Assembly: GCA_903946925.1 (NCBI GenBank)
Contig: CAJAXK010000313.1
Span: 1-32,427 of the forward strand
Length of the DNA stretch: 32,427 bases
From: an uncultured Bacteroidales bacterium
GTDB taxonomy: Bacteria > Bacteroidota > Bacteroidia > Bacteroidales > UBA4417
Direction of reading: 5' to 3'
The translations under genes and the position numbers were made by a program. The notes under the pieces are model-generated. The model was not told where the DNA came from. It did not search any database and was given only the letters and a program-made list of their open reading frames with translations. Positions within the stretch are counted from its first letter, which is position 1; each line of letters starts with the position of its first letter. Below are positions 1 to 8,199 of the stretch, piece after piece.

Positions 1-47
1 CTAAATCCTAAAATCCTCTGCAATACCAATTTGATCGTAGTCTTCAT
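1..47 (-). CDS. 5' fragment of an unidentified protein, running off the window
   Basis: Only the first 15 codons are inside the window; they read MKTTIKLVLQRILGF and stay open to the edge. A perfect Bacteroidota -7 box (TACTTTTG, 74-67 on the minus strand) lies 19 nt before the ATG and supports both the gene and the start. The short basic-hydrophobic N-terminus recalls FkbM-type methyltransferases of this phylum, but 15 residues are too few to assign a family, so that is a guess. Confidence 0.45.
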   Translation of the reverse strand, partial: MKTTIKLVLQRILGF

Positions 48-66
48 TCTATAAACAATTAGCCGC

Positions 67-74
67 CAAAAGTA
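67..74 (-). promoter_or_regulatory. -7 promoter box of the gene at the left edge
   Basis: The minus strand reads TACTTTTG, an exact match to the Bacteroidota -7 consensus TAnnTTTG. It ends 19 nt before the ATG at 47. I see no convincing -33 TTTG at the usual distance. Confidence 0.5.
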
Positions 75-276
75 CGACTATTTGAGAAACCGCCTAACTA
101 TCTTGCATATTCGGAAATGGTATTTTTTGTTGGCTCTTAAATTGAATCGCGGTGTCAATTGGAAAAATCCACCACCCTAGCATTTTACCATACATATTTA
201 TATTTTACATATCCGCAAACCAATTACCTTTACAATGGCAATTATCAGGATTCCTATCCTAATAAAATCAAAAACA

Positions 277-3246
277 ATGAAAATAATTAAAAGCCTAACA
301 TACTGGTCCACAATTGCTTTTGTAATCATTCTGTTTACTGCAAAACCACTTTCGGCACAGATTGATTTTACTTTTAGTGGGAAATGTATTGGAAGTGCGA
401 CAGTTTTTTCACCTGTTGTTGCCAATCCTGCAACTATTGCAACATATCTGTGGGATTTTGGTGATGGAGGTATTTCCAATTCTTCTAATCCTATTCATGT
501 ATATATGGCAACAGGGGTTTATTCAGTAACTTTATCAGTAGTAAATACTTCAGGGATTCCGAGTTCGGCAACGCATCAGGTTCTGATTGAGCCACTTCCG
601 GTAGCTTTCTTCGCTTTTTCAACACCAAATTGCGGCAATACTCCTGTTCAGTTTACCGATCTTTCCTCAACCATGTATGGCTATATTGTAAAATGGAGGT
701 GGGATTTTGGTGATGGGAATACCCAAACCGTAACTTTTCCCAATAACCCTAATGTCGCACATTTGTATCCTACTTATGGCACTTTTGGGGTTACACTAAC
801 CATTAAAAATTCCGATTCGTGCCAAAATTCTTTCACTGCTTATGTAACAATTTCACCAGCTCCTGTTGCCAATTTTTATTCCAATGGCAACTGTGAGGAC
901 GGGATAATTCAATTTATGGATGCATCAATAAGCAATGGAGCAGGCAATATTGTTAGTTGGGATTGGGATTTCGGCGATCCTACTTCGGGTATAAACAACA
1001 CAAGCAACTTAAATAATCCATTACATATTTATTCAAATCCAGGTGCTTACACAGTAAGGCAGGTGGTTACGAATTTCAACAATTGTAGTGATACTATTGT
1101 CAAAACGGTGGTTGTAAATCCTAACGCACCAGTTGATTTCGCTTATTTTGGCAATTGCGAGGATAGCCCGACACAATTCACATCCATGGTCAACACCTTA
1201 ACAATTGCACAATATTCCTGGCAATTTGGCGATGGGTTTACTTCCAATTTAGCTAACCCTCTGCATACATATTCCAATCCCGGAATATATTCGGCAATGC
1301 TAACAGTTACTGATACCAATGGCTGCTCAAGCAGTGTTTCTCACCCAGTCAATATTATTCCTGCCCCAATTGCCCATTTTGTTGCAAGCAACCTTACTTG
1401 TTCTACTGTTTCGTTTGCCGACTTATCCAGTACCTCAACAGGATATATTCTAAATTGGTTTTGGAATTTTGGGGATGGCAATACTGCATCCATCAATTTT
1501 CCTTCCGTTCCAAATACAACACATGTGTATGCAAATGCAGGTTCTTATTCGGTATCGCTAACCATTACAACTTCTGACAGTTGTTTTAACAGCGAAACCC
1601 AGATTGTTACAATCCAGACAGCACCAATGGCAAATTTTTCTTTCACGCCCAACTGCTCTGTAAGCCCGATTCAATTCACTGACTTATCGTTACCTGGCGG
1701 AGGAAGCCCAATCGTACAATGGCAATGGGATTTTGGCGATCCGGCATCGGGTGCATTAAACACTTCTACTTTACAAAACCCAAGCCATCTTTTTTCAGCT
1801 ATTGGCGCATATAATGTGCAGGTAACGGTTTCAGCCGGAAACGGTTGTTCCAGTTCCTTAGCATTATTTGTATCATTTTCAAATCCGCCGGAAGCAAATT
1901 TCTCCTATTCAACAAATCCTTGTATCCAGCAAAATGTATGGTTTATGGACTTGTCGCAAACCAACGGAGGCGGATCAATAATAACGTGGCAATGGGATTT
2001 TGGCAATGGCAGTTCAAGCTTCACGCAAAATCCAGGTTGTGGTTACTCCAGTGCCGGAACGTATGCTGTAAAATTAACAGTTACCAATAGTTTTGGTTGT
2101 AATGATTCAATTGTGCAACCGGTTACGGTAACAAGCAACACGCTTGCCAGCTTTACTTTTTCAGCACCAGTGCTAAACCAGCCAGTACAATTCACCGATC
2201 AAACAGTTGCTACCAACCCGATTATTCAATGGGCCTGGAGTTTTGGCGACGGCAGCACTTCTTCCTTGCAAAACCCTACTCATATTTATTCATTACCAGG
2301 AAATTACATGGTAGATCTTGTAGTTACCGATGGCAACGGATGCAGTTTTACGGCATATAACGGCTTTATTGTTCCTCCCGGATCAGGCAATTCCATAATA
2401 AATGGCTCGGTGTATGCCGGCGACCAAACCTTGAGCCTCGCCATTATTCAGCTTATTCAGATTGACAGCACAGGATATCCACTGTCAATACAAAATACGG
2501 TTCCCGGCATGAACAACCTTTTTGAGTTCAACAATGTGCCTGAAGGGAATTATTACCTCCATGCCATCCCATTTACAAATATCAACGATACAATTTCCTA
2601 TCTGCCAACATTTTACTTGAATTCTGTTTTTTGGCAGACAGCAACCATACTAAACCTTGGCACTCCCCAAAATCCTTACAACATACATCTCGTTTCATAC
2701 GATATGGTTGATGACGGTATTTACACGATAAACGGGCAAATTGTAAATTCGGGCAAGTCGTTGAGCGTGGCTGATCAGGAAGTGCTTTTATTCGACAGTC
2801 AGGGAAATATCGTACAATTCACTTTTACTGATGCAAATGGGAATTTCACTTTCAACTCACTTCCAGCAGGCACTTACAGTATAAATCCTGTTATACCTGG
2901 GCTGACAACCTATCCATTTTATGTTGTTTTGAACGAAAACACAAGTTCAGCGTATGTGCGAATGGTAATTTTGGGCAATACTATTACATCTGTCGAAGAG
3001 CAAGTATCGAAGGGAAATGCTTGCGAGGTTTTTCCAAATCCAGCAAATCAATCTATTACAATAACTTCGGATAAAAATGCGGATATAATTGTGATTGGAA
3101 ACTACCTTGGAAAAATTTTGGTTGAAGTAAACAAACCCGTTAAAACTTATCAGCTTGATGTTAGTTTTTTCCCGGCAGGAATATATTTTATAAAAGTGAT
3201 CGCTGGAAATGAGGAGACAGTTAAAAAAATTGTAATAACCCATTGA
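277..3246 (+). CDS. Secreted PKD-repeat protein with T9SS type A sorting domain
   Basis: A 989-residue exported protein. The ATG at 277 is chosen over the in-frame ATG at 235 because it gives a normal signal peptide (MKIIKSLTYW..., cleavage expected after LSA, before Q). Eight PKD domains follow at about 85-residue spacing, each marked by a W-x-F-G-D/N core: WDFGDGG near 59, then near 142, 230, 315, 396, 484, 573 (WDFGNGS) and 654. After them come two beta-sandwich, carboxypeptidase-regulatory-like segments (about 710-810 and 825-900). The end is a typical T9SS type A domain, from VFPNPANQS to VKKIVITH. No catalytic domain is visible, so an adhesive or structural role on the surface or in the secretome is the reasonable inference. 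The adjacent genes do not suggest a partner. Confidence 0.9.
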   Translation: MKIIKSLTYWSTIAFVIILFTAKPLSAQIDFTFSGKCIGSATVFSPVVANPATIATYLWDFGDGGISNSSNPIHVYMATGVYSVTLSVVNTSGIPSSATHQVLIEPLPVAFFAFSTPNCGNTPVQFTDLSSTMYGYIVKWRWDFGDGNTQTVTFPNNPNVAHLYPTYGTFGVTLTIKNSDSCQNSFTAYVTISPAPVANFYSNGNCEDGIIQFMDASISNGAGNIVSWDWDFGDPTSGINNTSNLNNPLHIYSNPGAYTVRQVVTNFNNCSDTIVKTVVVNPNAPVDFAYFGNCEDSPTQFTSMVNTLTIAQYSWQFGDGFTSNLANPLHTYSNPGIYSAMLTVTDTNGCSSSVSHPVNIIPAPIAHFVASNLTCSTVSFADLSSTSTGYILNWFWNFGDGNTASINFPSVPNTTHVYANAGSYSVSLTITTSDSCFNSETQIVTIQTAPMANFSFTPNCSVSPIQFTDLSLPGGGSPIVQWQWDFGDPASGALNTSTLQNPSHLFSAIGAYNVQVTVSAGNGCSSSLALFVSFSNPPEANFSYSTNPCIQQNVWFMDLSQTNGGGSIITWQWDFGNGSSSFTQNPGCGYSSAGTYAVKLTVTNSFGCNDSIVQPVTVTSNTLASFTFSAPVLNQPVQFTDQTVATNPIIQWAWSFGDGSTSSLQNPTHIYSLPGNYMVDLVVTDGNGCSFTAYNGFIVPPGSGNSIINGSVYAGDQTLSLAIIQLIQIDSTGYPLSIQNTVPGMNNLFEFNNVPEGNYYLHAIPFTNINDTISYLPTFYLNSVFWQTATILNLGTPQNPYNIHLVSYDMVDDGIYTINGQIVNSGKSLSVADQEVLLFDSQGNIVQFTFTDANGNFTFNSLPAGTYSINPVIPGLTTYPFYVVLNENTSSAYVRMVILGNTITSVEEQVSKGNACEVFPNPANQSITITSDKNADIIVIGNYLGKILVEVNKPVKTYQLDVSFFPAGIYFIKVIAGNEETVKKIVITH

Positions 3247-3481
3247 TCGGGGATTTCAGATTACGATCGAAACATACATCTTCACTGCCTGCACCAAGTT
3301 GTGAAAGCACTGGAATTTTTGTCAGAATATGCTTATAATATACTGATTATTAACACGGAGGGTTGTTGTAACGCTTCGTGTTTTTGTTTTGTAGCAAATC
3401 ACATCCCCGCGTTTCAAGGATATTTACCCACATATTATAAATTCCTTTTGGGGCTTTTATCCTTAAAACACCACATTTTAT

Positions 3482-3489
3482 TACTTTTG
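3482..3489 (+). promoter_or_regulatory. -7 promoter box upstream of phosphofructokinase
   Basis: TACTTTTG matches TAnnTTTG exactly and ends 40 nt before the ATG at 3530. No good -33 TTTG lies at 19-21 nt; the T-rich stretch at 3455-3458 is the nearest candidate. The rest of the 283-bp gap 3247-3529 shows nothing else I can name. Confidence 0.5.
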
Positions 3490-3529
3490 CACAAAAGTTC
3501 AACTAAAATTTATCTAACTTAAAAAACGC

Positions 3530-4747
3530 ATGAAAGGATCAATCCTTATACTTGCCGGAGGTGGACCAGCCCCAGGAATCAATACAGTTATCAGTTCGGT
3601 TGCAAAAGTTTTCCTTCGCGATGGCTTCCGTGTAATTGGCCTTCACGATGGCTATAAAAGCCTGTTTGCCGAAAACCCCAGCACCATAGACCTGGATTTC
3701 GAAATGGCTGACCGTGTGTTCAGCATGGGCGGTTCCATGTTGCGCATGAGCCGTTACAAACCTGCTGACTTAGAGTTTAAAACTACTTTTTTTGTAAAAA
3801 ATAACGTAAAACTTCTTGTTACCATCGGTGGGGACGACACTGCATCTACAGCCAACAGGATTTCCAAATTCCTAGCTGAACGCAAATTCCCAATCCAGAA
3901 CATACACGTCCCAAAAACGATTGACAACGATCTTCCGTTGCCTGAAGGACAACCAACTTTTGGTTATCAGAGTGCCAAGCAGGAAGGCGTTCGCATCGGT
4001 CGCACAATTTACGAAGATGCACGCACTTCGGGAAACTGGTTTGTGGTTTCGGCCATGGGACGCGAAGCCGGCCATTTGGCTTTTGGTATCGGCGCAGCCT
4101 GCCACTACCCAATGATCATCATCCCCGAAATGTTCAACAAAACCAAAATTACGCTTGATAAAATTACCCGTCTTATCATTTCTTCAATCGTGAAGCGGAC
4201 TTTGCTTGGCATCCCTTATGGGGTGGCAATTGTTAGCGAAGGCGTTTTCCATTTTATGAGCGATGATGAAATTGAAGCATCCGGCATACAATTTACGTAT
4301 GACGAGCATGGCCACCCGGAATTGGGAACCGTTAGTAAAGCGCATATATACAATATGTTACTTCAAATCAGACTCAAACAACTTGGTCTGAATGTAAAAA
4401 GCCGTCCGGTGGAAATGGGATACGAATTGCGTTGTATTCAGCCAACCGCATTCGATTTGTTGTACTGCAGCCTGCTTGGAATTGGTGTGAAGAAAATATT
4501 CGACGATGGATTGACCGGCTGCATGGTTAGCTCGGACCCAACAGGTGATATTTTCCCACTCTTCCTGAAAGACCTCGAAGATGGCCACGGTAAAGTGCGT
4601 ACCCGTATGGTTACCATGGACAGCCAGAAATCGAGGATGGTGTTCTACGACAGTATCCAGTACCTGACAGCCAACGATATGGAAGAGGCAAAAAAATACC
4701 TTTCAAATCCCGAAGATTTTGATTTTATGAAGATTTTGGAATGGTAG
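3530..4747 (+). CDS. 6-phosphofructokinase, predicted pyrophosphate-dependent
   Basis: A 405-residue PFK-family enzyme that phosphorylates fructose 6-phosphate to the 1,6-bisphosphate in glycolysis. The N-terminal nucleotide/PPi loop GGGPAPGIN is at 10-18, GGDD at 100-103 and PKTIDND at 128-134. In this family ATP-dependent enzymes carry GGDGS and PGTIDND, while PPi-dependent enzymes carry a second Asp after GGD and a Lys before TIDND. Both diagnostic residues here (Asp103, Lys129) are of the PPi type, so reversible, PPi-linked activity is inferred. The start is the ATG directly after the promoter region. The gene appears monocistronic, with a MITE-containing gap downstream. Family certain; phosphoryl donor likely but predicted from two residues. 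Confidence 0.9.
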   Translation: MKGSILILAGGGPAPGINTVISSVAKVFLRDGFRVIGLHDGYKSLFAENPSTIDLDFEMADRVFSMGGSMLRMSRYKPADLEFKTTFFVKNNVKLLVTIGGDDTASTANRISKFLAERKFPIQNIHVPKTIDNDLPLPEGQPTFGYQSAKQEGVRIGRTIYEDARTSGNWFVVSAMGREAGHLAFGIGAACHYPMIIIPEMFNKTKITLDKITRLIISSIVKRTLLGIPYGVAIVSEGVFHFMSDDEIEASGIQFTYDEHGHPELGTVSKAHIYNMLLQIRLKQLGLNVKSRPVEMGYELRCIQPTAFDLLYCSLLGIGVKKIFDDGLTGCMVSSDPTGDIFPLFLKDLEDGHGKVRTRMVTMDSQKSRMVFYDSIQYLTANDMEEAKKYLSNPEDFDFMKILEW

Positions 4748-4842
4748 GTTTTTAACATTTTAACTCATTTTTAACTTCGGGAACTTGTTTTTGGGTGTCT
4801 GTTCAATTTTCTTAGTGGGCAGGCACTCTTTTTTTCTACTCC

Positions 4843-4850
4843 TATCTTTG
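4843..4850 (+). promoter_or_regulatory. -7-like box split by the MITE left end
   Basis: TATCTTTG fits TAnnTTTG, but its last base is the first base of the MITE inverted repeat. On the other side of the element ATCTTT recurs at 5019-5024. The uninterrupted site therefore probably read TATCTTTA about 18 nt before the methyltransferase ATG. The element may have displaced this promoter about 170 bp from its gene. Confidence 0.35.
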
Positions 4851-5018
4851 AGTCCACTCCGAAAACCTAAAAAAAAAACCACGGAGCGATGTGCTGAGCT
4901 TATCGAAGCAGCATAGAGGACACAGAGGTACACAGAGTATTGTTAATCTGCTATTTAAACTTTTTGAACTTACAGATTTAGTGCCTTAGTGGCAAATAAG
5001 ACTTTTCGGAGTGGACTC
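4850..5018. mobile_element. MITE-like element, copy 1 (169 bp)
   Basis: The ends are a perfect 16-bp inverted repeat: GAGTCCACTCCGAAAA at 4850-4865 and its complement at 5003-5018. They are flanked by the direct repeat ATCTTT (4844-4849 and 5019-5024), which fits a 6-bp target duplication. The interior has the ACCACGG / CACAGAGG-type sequence common in Bacteroidota genomes and TTTAGTGCCTTAGTGGC near the right end, with no coding capacity. Compared with copy 2 (17922-18121) it carries a local replacement holding GCTGAGCTTATCGAAG and lacks about 45 bp near the right end. It must be mobilised in trans, by a transposase not seen here. Confidence 0.8.
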
Positions 5019-5039
5019 ATCTTTAAAACTAATAATTCG

Positions 5040-6224
5040 ATGGATACCAGCTTAAAAACCGGTGAATTTTCGCTTTCGGTGCAACAGTGCCTTGCCGATA
5101 ATACTTTTATCAAACTTTCCCTTGGGAATTACAAAGGCAAGGAAGAAAACCTGAAAAATATTTACATCAAGCGCATCCTGATTAAAGGCGAGGAAAAGCT
5201 AAGTTTTACATTCAGGTACAAAACCCGTGATATTGTTAAAAACTATTCTGTTTCGGAGGGATTAAATTTAATCGGTACTTATTTGGATCGGCAATTTTAT
5301 GTTGCAAGCCTTTTTTCCACTGCTTTCGACCTCAGTTTTGAGAACTTGCACAATAAAAAGATTGTCCTTCGCAAAAGCCAAGCGAGCAACAGCAGTGTAC
5401 CATCGCTCGAACACGACAGGAGCAAAAACCGGTTGATTGCTGCAAATGAGAAACCCTATCTCACAGAACTTAAAATAACTGACCAAACTGGGAAAGTGCT
5501 TGCCAATTCGCAGGACAAGTACAAGCAAATAAACCATTACATTGAGATACTCAGCACATTGATACAGGAAATGCCTATTAGGGAAAACCTTAAAGTGGTG
5601 GACATGGGTTCAGGGAAAGGCTATCTTACTTTTGCATTATACGATTATCTTACCAATGTTTTGAAAATCCAGGCACAAATTACGGGAGTTGAATTCAGGC
5701 CAGAATTGGTGGATTTGTGCAACAAATTTGCCAGAAATTCAGGTTTTGGTCAATTGGATTTCAAACAAGGAACTATAGAAAATTACGATAGTTCGGGAAC
5801 CAACATCCTTATTGCGCTCCATGCCTGCGACACGGCAACCGATGATGCTATTTATCAAGGAATTAAGGCCAATGCCGATTTAATTGTTGTTGCTCCTTGC
5901 TGCCATAAACAGATACGGCGGCAATTGGAAGCACAAAAAACCAGCAACGAAATGGATTTTCTGACCAAATACGGAATTTTTCAGGAACGCCATGCCGAGA
6001 TGCTGACAGATGGGATACGAGCTTTGATACTCGAATATTTTGGGTACAAAACCAAAGTTTTTGAATTTATATCAGATGCCCATACGCCTAAAAATGTGAT
6101 GATTGTGGGAATTAAAAACCAAAAAGCAGAACAAAAAAACATTCAGGTTTTACAAAAGATAAAAAACGCAAAGGCCTATTTTGGCATTGAATATCATCAT
6201 TTGGAGAGGTTGATGGGGATTTGA
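5040..6224 (+). CDS. Class I SAM-dependent methyltransferase, Methyltransf_32 type
   Basis: A 394-residue protein. The reading frame is open upstream to a GTG inside the MITE, but the ATG at 5040 (MDTSLKTGEF) is the first codon outside the element and is preferred. The C-terminal half holds the SAM-binding motif VVDMGSGKGYLTFAL, then GVEFRPELVDLC, LHACDTATDDA and APCCHKQIRRQL. The D-GSGKGYL, LHACD and PCCHK set is the signature of Methyltransf_32 (METTL25/RRNAD1-related) proteins. The N-terminal ~170 residues have no recognised domain and may bind substrate. The substrate is unknown; an RNA or protein target would fit relatives but is not shown here. The upstream region is disrupted by the MITE, so expression may be altered. 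Confidence 0.85.
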   Translation: MDTSLKTGEFSLSVQQCLADNTFIKLSLGNYKGKEENLKNIYIKRILIKGEEKLSFTFRYKTRDIVKNYSVSEGLNLIGTYLDRQFYVASLFSTAFDLSFENLHNKKIVLRKSQASNSSVPSLEHDRSKNRLIAANEKPYLTELKITDQTGKVLANSQDKYKQINHYIEILSTLIQEMPIRENLKVVDMGSGKGYLTFALYDYLTNVLKIQAQITGVEFRPELVDLCNKFARNSGFGQLDFKQGTIENYDSSGTNILIALHACDTATDDAIYQGIKANADLIVVAPCCHKQIRRQLEAQKTSNEMDFLTKYGIFQERHAEMLTDGIRALILEYFGYKTKVFEFISDAHTPKNVMIVGIKNQKAEQKNIQVLQKIKNAKAYFGIEYHHLERLMGI

Positions 6225-6321
6225 AATTTAAGTTTTTATAATTTCAATTTATAGAAAAGCGGAGCTAAATCCAAACTTCAAATTGACATAGAGAAAAACG
6301 AGGAAACAAGTTCAAACGAAT

Positions 6322-7560
6322 ATGAAAAAGGAAGAAATTGAAAAACTTACACCAGAAATCAGAAAGAGCGAATCTTGGAGCGAGGCCGAAAGCGAATACC
6401 AGTTTTTGTTTGAAACAGAGATGATGCCCGATATTTTGCGTTTTGGTGCCAAACCACTATCGAACAAGCAATTTGTTGATAAACTTAAAAGCATAGTTAA
6501 AAATTATCCTTTCTATTATCCGGCGTATCTTGATATGGGCTGTAGGCTGCTCAAAATCAATATACAACAAGCTACGGAAGCTCTTGATATAGGTTACGAA
6601 ATCTGCATTAGGGTATCTGATTTCGAAACAATTGATAAGGATTACGATATTGTGTTCGAGAATTTAGAGAATCTTATTCATTCGGAGTTTGTTGTTCGTT
6701 ATGTACTAAAACTTATTGAAAAATTTCCTGACAAGGCAATATTTTACGATTCGGCCGCGTATGCGTTTGCCTCATTGGGCGAAAATGATCAAGCGGTTGC
6801 TTTCAGCAAAAAAGCAGTTGAACTATCCCCTAAAAATTCATATTTCCTTAACAATTTGGGGATGAATTATTTAGAACTAAAAATGTATGAAGAAGCAGAA
6901 AAGTGCTTCAATCTTTCGATAAAAGCAGATAAGAATCATGTTAATCCTGTTAACAACCTTGCAATTTGTAAAGAAATGAAAGCCATAGGATTAACACTCA
7001 AGGAATATTTCCTTTTACCCGTTGATATTGAAAAAATTAGGGAATTGGAAAAGAACAGTGATCCTGATATTTTAGTGGAATATATTGGTAATGTGAACCA
7101 ATTTAAAATTATTGGTCTAAAGAATTCTTTTTTGGAGAAATCACAAAATAAAATACATTCATTTGACAGACTCATTAAAACACTAAGAGGGTTTTTCCGT
7201 TTTATTCAATCCATTAGCGATGAGTATTTTATTTATGAACAGGTGTTTTATGTACACATAAATTTCGAATCAATAATGCACATGTTTATCATTAGGCATA
7301 GCGATGTGAACGAAGAGATTTTGAATGAAATTTACCAATCCATGTTCATGTTCTACGGTTACCTTTCCGAGAAAAAAATTATTAAGAAACAACAGTTTGA
7401 AGCATTTAAAGAAACAGCAGATTCTATTAAATCTGGACTTTTTGATAAAATGCACAAATACAATAAAGTGCGAAAAGGATTGGGGAACAATCGAAAGACA
7501 AAAGCGGAAATCTTGGAGGAAATTTTTGGTGATGATGGCGATAGGGATTACATTTTTTAG
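6322..7560 (+). CDS. TPR-repeat protein of unknown function
   Basis: A 412-residue, probably cytosolic protein without signal peptide or membrane segments. At least two clear tetratricopeptide repeats occupy about 135-215 (FYDSAAYAFASLGENDQAVA, then YFLNNLGMNYLELKMYEEAE followed by KCFNLSIKADKNHV). The N-terminus is charged and helical. The C-terminal half (about 260-390) is helical with no recognised family and ends in an acidic tail, GDDGDRDYIF. TPRs mediate protein-protein contacts, so a scaffold role is likely, but no partner is suggested by the neighbours (a methyltransferase 97 bp upstream, a convergent GtrA gene downstream). Confidence 0.8.
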   Translation: MKKEEIEKLTPEIRKSESWSEAESEYQFLFETEMMPDILRFGAKPLSNKQFVDKLKSIVKNYPFYYPAYLDMGCRLLKINIQQATEALDIGYEICIRVSDFETIDKDYDIVFENLENLIHSEFVVRYVLKLIEKFPDKAIFYDSAAYAFASLGENDQAVAFSKKAVELSPKNSYFLNNLGMNYLELKMYEEAEKCFNLSIKADKNHVNPVNNLAICKEMKAIGLTLKEYFLLPVDIEKIRELEKNSDPDILVEYIGNVNQFKIIGLKNSFLEKSQNKIHSFDRLIKTLRGFFRFIQSISDEYFIYEQVFYVHINFESIMHMFIIRHSDVNEEILNEIYQSMFMFYGYLSEKKIIKKQQFEAFKETADSIKSGLFDKMHKYNKVRKGLGNNRKTKAEILEEIFGDDGDRDYIF

Positions 7561-7669
7561 TAAATCTATATCAAAAAGACTCTTTGACTTAAAATGTAAT
7601 TGATAATCAGATAGTTTCAGCAATTTATTTTCATATGCAGTAAATTATACTGGTAATAAAATTACTTAT

Positions 7670-8065
7670 CTAAACAAAAGTGTACATAAGGTTGATAAAG
7701 AAATTCCATACCGTCACAATACCGATAGCAAACAATTTGGATAGGTAAAAATTATAGCTCCGTTTTGTAACCAAATACCAGATTACCATCGTATTCATTC
7801 CCAAGCCAATAACTGAAAAAAACAGGAACCTTGAATACTCAATTGCTAATTCGGGATTGTTGCTTTGGAATGTCCACCAACGGTTCAGGAAATAATTGCT
7901 GGTAGCTGCCAATGTAAAACCAATGCAATTGGCAACATATTTCTGTATCTGGAATTTTTCTTTGCTTAGCCAAGTAAAACCAAAATCAACAACCACTCCG
8001 GTAGCCCCAACAGCCCCAAATTTCATAAATTTTACCAGTACGTCCTGGGTTAAAAAATCCATCAT
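7670..8065 (-). CDS. GtrA-like family membrane protein
   Basis: About 131 residues with four membrane segments. The family pattern is clear: KFGAVGATGVVVDFGFTWLS in the first helix, YVANCIGFTLAATSNYFLNR and WWTF after the second, and two more helices ending INLMYTFV. GtrA-like proteins help move undecaprenyl-linked sugars or act with glycosyltransferases in cell-surface polysaccharide synthesis; no glycosyltransferase is adjacent. The frame is open to a TTG at 8074, but that codon lies inside the -7 box, so translation should begin at the ATG at 8065 or the ATG at 8062. Either would make the mRNA nearly leaderless. Confidence 0.88.
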   Translation of the reverse strand: MMDFLTQDVLVKFMKFGAVGATGVVVDFGFTWLSKEKFQIQKYVANCIGFTLAATSNYFLNRWWTFQSNNPELAIEYSRFLFFSVIGLGMNTMVIWYLVTKRSYNFYLSKLFAIGIVTVWNFFINLMYTFV

Positions 8066-8071
8066 ATCCGG

Positions 8072-8104
8072 CAAAGGTACAGAAAAACACTTTTACAGTC
8101 CAAA
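8072..8104 (-). promoter_or_regulatory. Bacteroidota promoter of the GtrA-like gene
   Basis: On the minus strand TTTG (8104-8101), a 21-nt spacer and TACCTTTG (8079-8072) make one of the best promoter matches in the window. The -7 box ends 6 nt before the ATG at 8065 (9 nt before the ATG at 8062), so the transcript should start at or next to the start codon. Confidence 0.6.
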
Positions 8105-8199
8105 TTTGAAAACCGACTGGCAAAAACCTTATTTGAATTATTAACTATAACACTTATTTTCAACAGTTTACAGCACATACTATTTATGCTGCCAAAAGG

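Noticed and set aside
3301-3522. 73-codon plus-strand frame between the PKD protein and phosphofructokinase
   Set aside because: GTG start, low-complexity Leu/His content, and it covers the phosphofructokinase promoter; no family resemblance.
4989-5039. N-terminal extension of the methyltransferase from a GTG
   Set aside because: The extension is encoded by the MITE right end; the ATG at 5040 is outside the element.
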